Source of the DNA: Macrophomina tecta
Lineage: Eukaryota; Ascomycota; Dothideomycetes; Botryosphaeriales; Botryosphaeriaceae
Direction: 5' to 3'
DNA length: 64,000 bases
NCBI GenBank assembly: GCA_024180945.1
Contig: JAKSGN010000005.1
Location: forward strand, 3,348,001-3,412,000
The position numbers and the translations under genes are program-made. Position 1 is the stretch's first letter. Each line of letters opens with the position of its first letter. Positions 11,257-22,356 of the stretch are shown piece after piece. The notes beneath the pieces were generated by a model. That model was not told where the DNA came from and did not search any database. It worked only from the letters and a program-made list of their open reading frames with translations.

Positions 11257-12306
11257 GGTAATTATGGTTGGTGGATGTTGTTCGGATGGGGTATCTTTAA
11301 GATAATATGAAGAGAGAGGAGGAGAGTGTTTGGTTCTGTTCGTGTGAAGTGGTGGTTGTTGTTGTTGTTGTGCTGAAGATGGTGCCTTGGGACAAAGCAG
11401 TGGAGAGTAATATATGCAGCATGAGCGGGACTGACGTCAACGCCGTTCAATGTCACAGATGCTGGCGGAAAGGGTCAGCAGGACCAAAGAGAAGCGCCAC
11501 AGCAAGTGGCTGGAAAAAGCTTGTTTCGGGTGATCGCTGCATCTCAGTCTGGGTGACATTGAAGTTGGGACAACTGACGGCAAGGACTTTTCTCGCTAGC
11601 GGCAGGCACCCTAATTCGTTGCCACTTTCCGCACCGAACTCTAGCCTGCTCTTTCGCCGCACAGCCGGCGCACGTCCCCCCCGCGTGACATCACATCTCT
11701 TCAATAAACCCCATTGCGGCGTTGGATCGGCGCGCGTTTACGCATCCCGCAATCTGAAGTAGGGAATAATAACAGGATTCTCCCGCTCAAATGTGGCAGC
11801 TGCGGGCCGACTTAGCCGCAGCGCGCCGAGTAAGTATGGCGTAAGGCTGGTATCATCGCGCGCCCTGAAAACAAGCACGCCACGATCTCCTTTGATGACT
11901 GCTCGCAGGGCAGCTGGCGCCCAGCACAGCTTTTGTGGAAATGTCTGCCCTGCATCAAGGCACCTTAGATTGAATTGTGGACTGACTGACGGAGAATTCC
12001 TATCCCGTCGCCTCTCGTGCTGGGACCTGGCTGAACACGCGCCGCAGCCGACCCCGCCGCCATGAGATCCGTCGTCATCGCAATCTTCGTGTGTCTTGCT
12101 TTTCGTGCGTCCAGAACTTGGTCACATCGGACAAACCGGAAAACGGATGGATCGAGCTACGTACCGTTAATCTCGCTAGTCTGTGTCGTATGCCGCCGCT
12201 ATGGCCAAGCCCCAAAAAAGAATCCTTAACCCTACCCGAACACCTGTCCTGCTCCCCGCCTGCGCCCATGTAAGCCCCGCATAACGCCTAGAACCTTAGT
12301 GTCTCG
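11257..12306. other. promoter region of the LEA-like gene; no other gene seen
   Basis: It contains a short TTG microsatellite (about 11355-11369), a CRE palindrome, and the 3' flank of TOF1. Small frames here show no family features. Confidence 0.5.
11432..11439. promoter_or_regulatory. CRE-like site TGACGTCA
   Basis: A perfect 8-bp CRE palindrome lies 176 bp upstream of the LEA-like start codon. In filamentous ascomycetes such sites are bound by Atf1/AtfA-type bZIP factors acting in osmotic stress and conidial survival. Occupancy here is inferred only. Confidence 0.4.
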
Positions 12307-15300
12307 CTATTCAGAGTCGCTGTCAACCAAGAATCCAGCCCGAACGTTGCCCCTCCGGACCGCTTTGCGCACTGGAACCTCATCGTCCTCTGCGTCATCA
12401 GCGTCCTGCATGGCCACATCGCTCCTGTCCTTAATTGCAGTAGAAGCTGCTTCTGCTGAGGTTTCCTTGGCCGCATCTCTTGCAGCGTGCTGAGAGGACA
12501 ATGGTGTATCGCTGTCCTCATCCTCTTCTTGCTCGTCATCACTAACAATCCTCAGCCGGCTGACGGGCTCTTCCGACGATGAACGACTCTCCGGTGCGGG
12601 CCCATCGTCTTCGCTGCCTGACTCTGACCCTTTTCTCCGCTTTCTGCTCTTCTTAGCGTTGTTTATAGGCTTCCTTTTCTTACTGGCTGTCTCGTGGATT
12701 GAGGCGCTAATGAGCGCCCTCGCAATCTTGCCCGCAGTCTTCTTCCGTCTCTCTTCCTCCGCCGCAAAGAATTCTCGATCAGCTTCTTCGTCCGTCTCTT
12801 CATCTGATGAGTGGACAAAAAGTTCGCTCTTGATCTTGCGCCTCTTCTCCAACTCTCTTTGACGGCGGAGCTCCCTCCTCCTTTCCTTCTCCGCATCGTC
12901 AGGTTCCTCACTGACTGTCCTTTTTCTCCGGCTTCTTTTTCTCTTGAGCTCTTTCAGCGCTTCTGCTCTGGTGGCCGTTGGACCACCTGCCGGGAAAAGT
13001 TCTTCGTCATCGAGTGCGTCCAGAGCATCAGGACCGTCATCCTCATCATCCGGGTCGCCTCGCAGTGTCACGCGTTGACGCTTCGTTCGGATCATATCCT
13101 CTGCTGATTTATCCTCACCGAAACTCGGGGGTTCCCATTCTGCCTGCTGGATTGAACGCTCGTTTTCGCGGAGTTCCTCAGAGGTGAGAGCAGAAGGGAT
13201 GATCCAACTGCCATCAGGATCTTCCTCCAAACCCGTCCTCATGAAACCAAGAATTTTGAGAAGAAGTCGCAGCTTGTTGTCCTTGAACAGGGCAGCACGG
13301 CGCTCTTCGTGATCTGGCTTGACCATGATGAAAGGGGCAACAGCGTCATCCTCATGACGGAGCGTGTCTTTTCCCTCGATTGTCGGCGTCATCGCCTTGC
13401 GTGCTTCTTGTTCTTGCTCCCATGCACTGCGCTCCTCAGCCGCTGATGATAGGATTTTCTTCACCCATGTCAGATGATCTGACTTATTTTGATTGATGAG
13501 AAGCGACACAGCCACTCCAATCTGACCATTCTTGTCCATATCTCCTTTCACCTCTAGCTCGGCGGGCGGTCGTGGTGTCCTTGTCGTGGGCTCCTTGTCA
13601 TGGCCATGCTCCAGGTAGTAGGTCGTGGCAGGGATCTTGCTGAAGAGCATCTCTACTATGAGCTCTGGTCGTTCTTGGACCTTCTTGATGCAACGGCGGA
13701 AAACCTGCCTGATAAGTTCCTCCCATTCTTTGAAAAGTGGGAGGCTCCTGTCAAGACCATCGGGCCCATTAATCATCTTCTGGAATAGACGAAGAATGTC
13801 GACTCGGTACAACATTATTCCCATTTCAAGTTTGAAAGCAACTCGATAGAAGAAACGATGGGCCCTCTTGAGCTGTTCGACACTGAGATCGTTGTAATAT
13901 CTCGTGAAGGCAACAAAGGTATCCACACATCCCTGGGTGCTAAATCGAGCTTGAAAACGAGCAAAGTCGAATCTTCTTTCCGAAGTGGTGCGATGAGCTG
14001 CAATGACATCGTCTTCGCCATCTCCTTGATCTTCAATGTCCCCATCACCATTAGCTTGTGCAGTTGCTTTCGCCTTCTTCCGAGCGCGCCTGCGGCTGCG
14101 AACTTGGAGGTCCACGTTCTGCTTGGAGTAACGCTCAAGCATACGGATGAAGACGTGCGAAAGCTCCGTACAAGCGTCTAGGTAGCCGATTCCTTGGTCC
14201 TTGTAGCTGCGGAGGAGAGTAACGATTCGATCATGTGTAGTTTCCTCGTAGAAAATACGGTTTTGGATATTCTCGGAAATCTCTTGGTCCTCGTCCATTG
14301 GGGACTCCGACATTTCCTGAACAGTCTGAAGAATTTCCGTGAAACATTTCATGCCTGCGTTGAGATCTCGCCATGATTTCTCGTCCAGACAGCGTTGCAT
14401 AAACCTGTTGAGGAAAACGAAGGTCTCCTGATTCATTACAGAGGCAATGAGGGCGAAACTCTCCTCTTCGGCGGTGGTAGAGGCATTGGCTTGGGCGGCT
14501 TTTCTTTTGGCTTTTGCACGGCGTGCACACGCAGCCTGCAGAAACCAAGATACGAGATAGCAAAATTGTCGCGGATGCGTGGCTGTGAGCACACGCTCAG
14601 CTTCATTGTCGATTGCTTTTCGGACGTGAGTGAACAGCGGGTTGAAGGAGGAGTCAAGGAATTCCTCAACGAAGTTCCTCAAATGTTTCCGGGCGGGTGT
14701 ATCGAGCGGTATCTTCTTGTCGAACTCGTCCAATGCCGAATCGTCCTTCCTCTTCCCTCCAGTATACTTTGGCTTGTTCCACTTTTTGGTCTTGTCCATC
14801 TTTTGCAAGCTCTTCTCGCCGCTTGCCAGCACATCCTGTCCGGATACAGTCGAGACTTTCTCGTCGTCTCGCTTCACCCAAATCATTGTTCCAAACCGAT
14901 TATGCCTAGTCGGAGCGTGCTTGGCATATCCAGCGTGCATCGCCTTTTCTTTTTGGATAAGGTCCCTTAGCTCGTTGGTGTTGGAACTTGCCAGTTTCTC
15001 CTCCTCCATGAAGAGCTTTTCCACATCGACGCCCTTAAGCAGGTGAAACAAAATTTCTATCACGATCACATCCTGATCCACGAACTCGTCGCCGATGCTA
15101 GACGACACTGTTAGGAGCAATTGAAAGATGTCCTGGTAGTGGAAGGCATCAATGGTAGCGGAGCGAGAGATTTCAACAGCATTATCGTCTTCGGGTAGGT
15201 TCGGTGGGTGAGTAATCAGGGCGATGTTCCGAATGAAATACAAAATGATCGAGATTATGCCGTTGTCGCGGTTGTTTCTCTCACGCCTCGGCTCTGCCAT

Positions 15301-15886
15301 TGAAGGTAGCGCCAATCGCACTGCGGTACGGAGGATCTTAGCGGGATGTTGAAGAATGACTCTCTTGTACTTAGTTTGCGCCAATTGGAGATAGGGGATG
15401 TGTCGGTGGTGGTTCACGGTCGCTTCGTCCTGAGCGAGCTGCAGAGGCCAAGTGATGGGGACCAAGATTTCCACTACCACAGTCAGCCGACACCTTCTGA
15501 GTACATGTGGAGCACATACTGCAAGCCAGCGCTGCTTTTGGTTTAAGACCATGATTTGTCCTCTCCTCCGTCCATTGCCCCAGTATCTCGCAGAGGTCGC
15601 CCTTGACTACGTCTGCTTCGGCCAAGCATCTCGCTACGTCGTGTCTATTTAATCGCTGGTCATACAGGCGGAGCCACCGCCGGAGGTCCTTCAGGCAAGC
15701 AAGCGCATCGTCCCCGAGAACATAGCGGCCCTCTTGCTCGATGCTGGAACCACCAACCTGCGGAAACGGTCAATAAGGTCTTGTTATAAGCTGAAGGCAG
15801 ATACTTACAGCCGATACAAGACTGTAGATGTGTGCGCGGACTTCCGGATCGACGGTGTCGCGGGAGACCCATTCGTCGAGACTCAT
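12307..15886 (-). CDS. tof1: replication fork protection component Tof1/Swi1 (Timeless family)
   Basis: Exons on the minus strand are 15886-15809, 15757-15520 and 15473-12307, giving 1160 residues. The two short 5' exons restore the family N-terminus (DPEVRAHIYSLVSA, then VGGSSIEQEGRYVLGDDALAC and RLNRHDVARCLAEADVVKGDL). The second intron splits an ATG codon in LALACMEILVPITWP, a hallmark block of the Timeless N-terminal domain. The central region contains the remaining helical TIMELESS repeats (ERRFDFARFQARFSTQGC, FLNRFMQRCLDEKSW). The C-terminal third is acidic and basic low complexity with several KRKR-type nuclear signals. Together with Csm3/Swi3 and Mrc1, Tof1 stabilises paused replisomes and supports the S-phase checkpoint. 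Length and domain order match fungal orthologues. It is divergent from the dehydrogenase gene, with start codons 445 bp apart. Confidence 0.95.
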
Positions 15887-16330
15887 AGCTGCGGTTCGAG
15901 GTTGCTTGAAAAGTGACGGCGCAGTCGTGAGACGGGAAACCATTTGGGGCGACGCGCCCGGCGCGCGCCACTAGGGGTGGAAGAACTTGATAGTTGAGGA
16001 TTAATACTGTAAGTAAATGCAAAAGAAAAAAGGGTGAATCGTTGATTACGCCAACCGACTGACAGAGATGTGATTAGTCTTTCAGGTAAAGCCCGTAATT
16101 TTTGAGTAATGTAAAATGTTAACGAGTCGTCCTGATCGCATTCTACCCCTAGTCGCGTCGCGTCGCAGAGCCAAGGCTTTCCAGCTGATCTGCCCGTGCG
16201 ACACTCCCCTTAAGCCGAGGGTCAGCCTGCCAAACGGCTGCCATCGGCCCGCCCGTGAATTCGCGGGGCCCCAACTATCCAGCTCTGTCTCTTCTTCCCC
16301 AAGCGTCCTCCTTCAATTCCAAGTGTCACA

Positions 16331-17462
16331 ATGTCTTTCCTCGCAAAATCTCGCTTCGCGGTCCGCCGCACCGCTTTCTCGCAGCTTCGCAGCTTCAGTC
16401 GCACCTCTCCGGCGGCTGCTGCTGCCGAGGTCAAGAAGCTCGGTGTCATCGGTGCGGGACAGATGGTCAGGCTCAAGTTTCGTCCCTACAATTACTGCTC
16501 CATTGACAATAATCGCCACAGGGTCTAGGGATCGCCCTTGTCGCTGCACAGAAAGCACAGCTGCCTGTCAAGATTGTGGACAACTCACAGGCCTCAATCG
16601 AGAAGGGCTTGAAGTTTGCCGGTACGACCGCTCGCAGGAAGTTCATAACCATTCTCATCCCTGATGCAACCCTCAGATAAGCTCCTAGAGAAGGATGTAG
16701 CGAAGCAGAGGATCTCTCAGGATGAGGCAACGGCAACAAGAGGGCGCCTGACTTCTACGACGAGCCTGGATGAACTCTCTGATGTTGACTTTGTCATTGA
16801 GGCTGTTCCTGTGAGACGGCAACCCAGCATATATGTGCCCGTCGTTGATGCTCAGATTACCATAGGAAATTCCGGATCTCAAGACGAAAATCTTCTCGGA
16901 CCTCGCGCGTATTGTTCCTTCGCACGCGATCCTCGCTACAAACACGTCGTCTATCTCCATTACCAGAATCGCCGCTGCGACCACAAAAAACCCCAAGGAC
17001 CTCTCCGCTGCGTCGCGCGTCATTAGCACCCATTTCATGAATCCCGTCCCGGTACAGAAGGGAGTGGAGATCATCACGGGTCTCCAGACCTCTCAAGATA
17101 CCATAGATACAGCCATCGAGCTCTGTAAAAAGATGGGCAAGATTCCCTCCCAGTCTGCAGACTCTCCTGGCTTCTTGGCCAACAGAATCTTGATGCCATA
17201 TATCAATGAGGCCATCATTTGTTTGGAAACAGGTGTAGGAGCGAAAGAGGATATTGATGGGATTATGAAGAACGGCACAAATGTTCCCATGGGTCCGCTG
17301 CAGCTTGCCGATTTCATTGGCATCGACACATGTCTAGCGATCATGAAGGTGCTATATGAGGAGACTGGCGACAGCAAATACCGACCGGCGGTTCTTCTCA
17401 GGAAGATGGTTGATGCAGGGTGGCTGGGAAAGAAGACTGGAAAGGGGTTCTACGACTACTAG
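16331..17462 (+). CDS. mitochondrial 3-hydroxyacyl-CoA (3-hydroxybutyryl-CoA) dehydrogenase
   Basis: Four exons (16331-16465, 16522-16621, 16677-16810, 16866-17462) give 321 residues. A presequence rich in Arg, Ser and Ala ([20 protein letters not shown]) predicts mitochondrial import. The Rossmann nucleotide motif [16 protein letters not shown] is interrupted by the first intron. Downstream are the family blocks [56 protein letters not shown] and [16 protein letters not shown]; the ST-HF-NP block carries the catalytic His and partners. The enzyme oxidises L-3-hydroxyacyl-CoA with NAD in beta-oxidation. Length fits the single-domain HADH type rather than the peroxisomal multifunctional enzyme. 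The first donor, GTCAGG, is unusual but gives the only in-frame join. Confidence 0.95.
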
Positions 17463-18091
17463 CAAGATGTGCTCCATAGCCAGGCGAGGGTTTACCGCAA
17501 GGCTTGTACGATCTCGTGTAATTTATCGAGGACTCAAAAGTCATAGAGGGCGAACCAAGCAAATGACATCATAGAATGCCTGTGCGCCGCAATTGTCTTG
17601 GCATCCGTGCTCGTGGACCTTCGGCCGTGAATAGATAAAAGCAGCTACTCCCAAGCTGGCCTGTCTATATTTGCCGGTTTTAGACAAAAGCTCGAGCAGC
17701 CACACAAGGTGAGCGATGCGAGCCATGCGAAAAGATCCAGGGTTGCTGGGTCATAAGGCTTAGCTTCGGGCATTAGCGAGGGTTAGAGCCGCGTGTTTAC
17801 CGGCCAGCCTCTTCCAGGTTGATGCCAGCCACCAGCTCACCCAACCACCCAGCCCCCGAAATTTGCAAGAATGGCGCACACGTTGCTTGGGCATCGTCAC
17901 CCGTTCCTCTGCCTCTTTCCTTTGTTCTTCATGCAAGCAACTTTCATCATCTCCACATTTCTCCAGCAAGCACAAGATCGACCGTGCTAGCGCTCTTTCT
18001 TCACTCTCTTCGTATCCCTACTCGATTTGCATCCTCCGCACTCTTCACCGCCGGGTTGAAACCTTCGCACTGTCCATCCCCACCAACCAAC
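17463..18091. other. intergenic, no gene seen
   Basis: It holds the 3' flank of the dehydrogenase and the pyrimidine-rich 5' leader of the secreted VVNVDG protein. No extra gene is supported. Confidence 0.5.
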
Positions 18092-18790
18092 ATGCGCTTT
18101 GCCATCCGATTCGCCTGCTACGGTCTCCTCGCCGCTGGTCTAACATCAGCCTTGCCTTTTGAGGCAGTCAACGACCAGCGCAATGGCGTTCGGGCCCCTG
18201 TCAAGCCACGCTCATACGCTGTAGTAAATGTGGACGGTTCCTCAGGCGTAGAAGATCCTACTCGGATTGATACACCGAAGGATGTAGAAGAGATTGCAAG
18301 AAGAGCGCCCTCCAAATCCTATTCAGTCGTCAACGTCGATGGTGGCCCAACCTCTACCTCTACCACGGAACAAATATCCTCTGTCACCCTGACGGAGACC
18401 GTGTCCTCGGACCCTACTACTGTGTTCACCACGAACCCTACCAAAACCGTAGTGTATACACAAGACACTACCATTGTAGTCACGGAAACGCAGTTCCCAG
18501 CACCATCGGTAACGCAGACGGTCGTTTACACCACAACCATAATTGCATCTCCGTCAAGTCCGACCACGACAAAGACTGAATCAACAACTTCCACGAACAC
18601 CATCGGTGCGAGCAACACCACGTTCATCGTGCCAAGCCTCACCTCATCCCCAGTCATCTCCATTAGCGTCGTTACGCTGCCTCCTGTTACAGTCACGGCA
18701 ACGGAATCGGACACGACTTCGTATTATGACAATGGCATGTGGCACACCTCTTACGCGATCAAGACCTGGCCGACGGTCATTTCGGCATGA
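18092..18790 (+). CDS. secreted Ser/Thr-rich protein with two SYxVVNVDG repeats
   Basis: This is a single-exon gene of 232 residues. The ATG at 18092 is chosen because it opens a clear signal peptide (MRFAIRFACYGLLAAGLTSA, cleavage near residue 20). The frame is open further upstream but without such a start. Two near-identical nonapeptides follow, SYAVVNVDG (41-49) and SYSVVNVDG (76-84). The first follows KPR and the second follows ARR-APSK, both plausible Kex2-type processing sites. The remaining 140 residues are rich in Ser, Thr and Val (TTTIIASPSS, TVTATESDTT), as in O-glycosylated wall-associated proteins. There is no hydrophobic GPI tail; the end is TWPTVISA. There is no enzymatic domain and the family is unrecognised. 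Function is open: wall protein, adhesin-like stalk, or precursor of repeated peptides. Confidence 0.8.
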   Translation: MRFAIRFACYGLLAAGLTSALPFEAVNDQRNGVRAPVKPRSYAVVNVDGSSGVEDPTRIDTPKDVEEIARRAPSKSYSVVNVDGGPTSTSTTEQISSVTLTETVSSDPTTVFTTNPTKTVVYTQDTTIVVTETQFPAPSVTQTVVYTTTIIASPSSPTTTKTESTTSTNTIGASNTTFIVPSLTSSPVISISVVTLPPVTVTATESDTTSYYDNGMWHTSYAIKTWPTVISA

Positions 18791-19402
18791 TTGATGATTT
18801 CAAATTTCCGTTCTAGACGCTGGCTCACCTAGAGTTCGCCCAGTACCGGCGACAGTTAATTTCTATCCTGCGATCTTCTTTAAGATACTGTTTTGGAAGC
18901 TGTTTTTTGAGTGGATTATTTTTTCTAAGTTCATATTTTCTGTACACATCATTCAGCCTACTGGTTATTAATTACGCTGGAGAGATGATAAACGGCAAAC
19001 GATGATGGCATAGAGATACCAGGGATGAGGAGAGAATGGCTTCCGTTTCAGGAAGGCGTGGCGCAGCAGAAAACAGCTGCCCAAGACCAGCGGGGTGCAT
19101 TTGGAAGGCGCAGAGCTCAGTATACAACTTCTGAATTTCGAGCACATATTGTAGATAATAGACCAATTCACAACACCCCACAGTCAAACATGCAGTCGAT
19201 GCGCATACGAAGCCGCGGAGTGTCGGGGCAGGTGGTGGTGGGCGATCTGATCTCCCGGCGAGCAGCCCCCCAGCACCAGCCACAATCACAGCCGCGATTC
19301 GAGGGGACGACGTCGCCAACCGAACGGCATCACCAGCACCAGCGCCGGTACCCACGACAACACCCTCCCGTCACACGCCACCATCCCACCTCGATCGCAG
19401 CA
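18791..19402. other. intergenic, VPS35 promoter
   Basis: No gene is seen. An ATG at about 19191 is in frame with VPS35, but the intervening residues are low-complexity His/Gln/Arg, so it is treated as leader. Confidence 0.5.
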
Positions 19403-22356
19403 ATGGCGTCGCCTCCGCCCGTGGAAGACCAGTCGCGCCTGCTTGAGGATGCTCTGGGTGTCGTGCGCCAGCAGACGATGCTCATGCGGCGGTGCCTAGA
19501 GACTCCGGGGAAGCTGATGGACGCGCTCAAGTGCTGGTAATGAGCCCCTCCAAGTGCCGCAACTCCCGCCATACTTTCCCGCTGACCGTGTACACCTCCA
19601 GCTCCACCCTCGTCTCCGAGCTGCGCACCAGCAGTCTCGGCCCCAAGCAATACTACGAGCTGTACATGGCCGTCTTCGATGCGCTGCGCTATCTCTCCGT
19701 CTATCTGCGCGACAACCACCCTGTCAACCACCTCGCCGACCTGTACGAGCTCGTCCAATATGCCGGCAATATTATTCCGCGCCTGTATCTTATGATAACT
19801 GTCGGCACCGTGTACATGGCTATTGAGGATGCGCCCGTCAAGGAGATCATGAAGGACATGATGGAAATGAGCCGCGGCGTGCAACATCCCGTACGCGGCC
19901 TGTTCCTCCGATACTATCTCGCCGGCCAGGCTCGCGACCATCTCCCCTCCGGCGACAGTGAGGGTCCCGAGGGCAATCTGCAGGACTCCATCAGCTTCAT
20001 TCTCACCAACTTTGTCGAGATGAACAAGCTTTGGGTACGGCTACAACACCAGGGCCATTCGCGGGAACGGGAACAACGTACGAAGGAGAGGCAGGAGTTG
20101 CAATTGCTGGTCGGAAGCAACCTGGTCCGTCTGAGTCAGTTGGTCGACCTGGAAAACTACAAGAAGATCCTTGGGCCGCTTCTCGAGCAGGTTGTACAGT
20201 GTCGGGATGTTCTTGCGCAAGAATACCTGCTTGATGGTGAGTTTGGCATGCTCACATGGACCTGATCCCACGCTGACAGACCAGAAGTCATTATCCAGGT
20301 GTTCCCCGACGAGTTCCACCTGCACACGCTCGACCAGTTCCTCTCCGCGACATCCCGGCTCAACCCTCATGTCAACGTCAAGGCGATAGTCATTAGCTTG
20401 ATGGATAGGCTATCAGCTTATGCGGAGAGGGAGGCAGACGCTGAAAGCCCGGAACAGCGGAAAGAAAACGAGGAGGCGGCGTGTGCCAAACTTCTCGAGC
20501 AACTGCGGATATCCAAGGAAACGAAGGCTGTGGAACCAGCCAAGGCACAAAACGGAGAGAACGGCGATGCCGATCATGAGGACGGGGAGGGCGCATCCAT
20601 TGCTCCTTCGGAATCTACGGCAGTTGCACCATCTGAAGCAACGGGGGAATCCGAGTCTACGGCTGTGGATGGCGAGGTCAAGAAGCACCGTGGCATTCCC
20701 GAAAATGTCAAACTCTTCGAGATTTTCTACGAGCAGGTTGCGGCCCTTGTCAAGATGGCGCGTCTGCCCATTCAGGACACCATTGCTCTGCTCGTTTCTC
20801 TAACAAATCTTGCTTTGTAAGTTTCCCAGTGCGTACATCCTATACCACTACTGATCCCTACCAGGAGCATCTATCCCGATCGTCTGGACTACGTCGACCG
20901 TGTCCTGGCCTTCGGCAATGAGAGAGTCGCGCAGTATGCAAACAGCGCCGACCTTCACTCGCAAGCTTCGCAATCCAACATCCTTAGCCTCCTTCTTGCG
21001 CCCCTCAAAGCGTATCTGTCCCTCTTTACTGCACTTGCTCTCCCCAACTTTGTGCCCCTTCTACACTCTCAACCCTATCCCACAAGAAGAGCTGTCGCAG
21101 GCGAGGTTGCACGAAGCCTGTTGAGGAATCAGACCAAAATCTCCTCGGTAGAGAATCTGGAGTCCGTATTGGAAATCCTGAAGGTCCTCATCAAGGAGGG
21201 TGCACAACAGCCCACTGGCTATCCTGGTGGGCCCTTGCAGAGGAAGGGCATGGAGACGGATGAGACAATCGAGGAGCAAGGCTGGCTTGCAAGAATAGTG
21301 CACCTTATTCAGGGCCCTGACAACGATACACAATTCAAGGTAAATACAATTGTCACCATTGTTTTTGGCACAGACTAACAAAACATAGCTCCTTCAAGCA
21401 GCCCGCAAGGCCTTCAGTGACGGCAACGAGCGCGTCAAGTACACCACTCCCGCACTCATTACCTCATCCCTCAAGCTCGCCAGGAGGTTCAAGGCACGCG
21501 AACACTTTGACGACAACTGGAACTCACAGTCTTCGGCACTGTACAAGTTCGCACATTCTCTTCTCAGTACCTTGTACGCCCGCGTGGCCGGCGCAGCTGA
21601 TCTTTCACTGCGTCTCTTCGTCGCATGTGGTCAGGTTGCTGACCAGACGGGTCATGAGGAAATCGCGTACGAGTTCCTCGCCCAAGCGTTCACCATTTAC
21701 GAAGAAGCGATTAGCGACAGCCGTGCACAGTTCCAGGCTGTGTGCATTATTGCCGGTGGCCTGCATACGACCAGGAATTTCAGCAGAGACAATTACGACA
21801 CACTCATCACCAAGTGCGCCCTACATGGTAGTAAGTTGCTGAAGAAGCCGGACCAGTGCCGCGCCGTCTACCTGGCAAGTCACTTGTGGTGGGCAACCGA
21901 AATCCGTGCATTGGGCGAGGAGGATCCTAAGGATGTGAGTGAAAACGATCTTTCTTGTAGCTCACGCAGCCTACTAACGTCATCTAGCTCTACCGTGATG
22001 GCAAGCGCGTGCTCGAGTGTCTGCAGCGTGCGTTGCGGGTAGCGGATGCCTGCATGGACGCAGCGGTCAGTGTGGAGCTCTTCGTTGAGATTCTCAATCG
22101 CTACGTCTACTACTTTGACCAGGAGAACGAGGCTGTGAGTACACTCTTTTTTACACCATACTTTGGGCTCTTGCTGACGAATGATTCTAAAAAGGTCACG
22201 ACCAAGTATCTCAACGGCCTCATCGAGCTTATTCATTCGAATCTCAACACTAATGAGAACACCTCGAGCCTCGAGAACCCGCGCAAGCACTTCCAGCGGA
22301 CGCTTGATTATATCTCTTCAAGAGACTACGAGGGTGTCGTTACGCAGCCCAAATGA
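19403..22356 (+). CDS. vps35: retromer subunit Vps35
   Basis: Seven exons (19403-19536, 19602-20236, 20285-20816, 20865-21339, 21389-21934, 21988-22134, 22195-22356) give 876 residues with all phases matching. Seen: the N-terminal block [29 protein letters not shown], then the invariant PRLYLM motif (residues 104-109) that contacts Vps26, and the helical-repeat solenoid continuing to the C-terminus ([20 protein letters not shown]). Vps35 is the scaffold of the Vps26-Vps29-Vps35 cargo-recognition trimer recycling receptors from endosomes to the Golgi. An acidic Glu/Ser/Ala-rich insertion (about 346-392) separates helical parts and is typical of fungal orthologues. Introns are 48-65 bp. An in-frame upstream ATG exists, but the chosen start matches the conserved N-terminus. 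Confidence 0.96.

Noticed and set aside
19191..19402. In-frame upstream ATG adding about 70 residues to Vps35
   Set aside because: The extension is His/Gln/Arg-rich low complexity with no counterpart in Vps35 N-termini, so it is treated as leader.
22141..22194. Vps35 reading through its last intron to a shorter C-terminus
   Set aside because: The 60-bp intron has good GTGAGT and AAAAAG sites, and splicing continues the family C-terminus ([16 protein letters not shown]).
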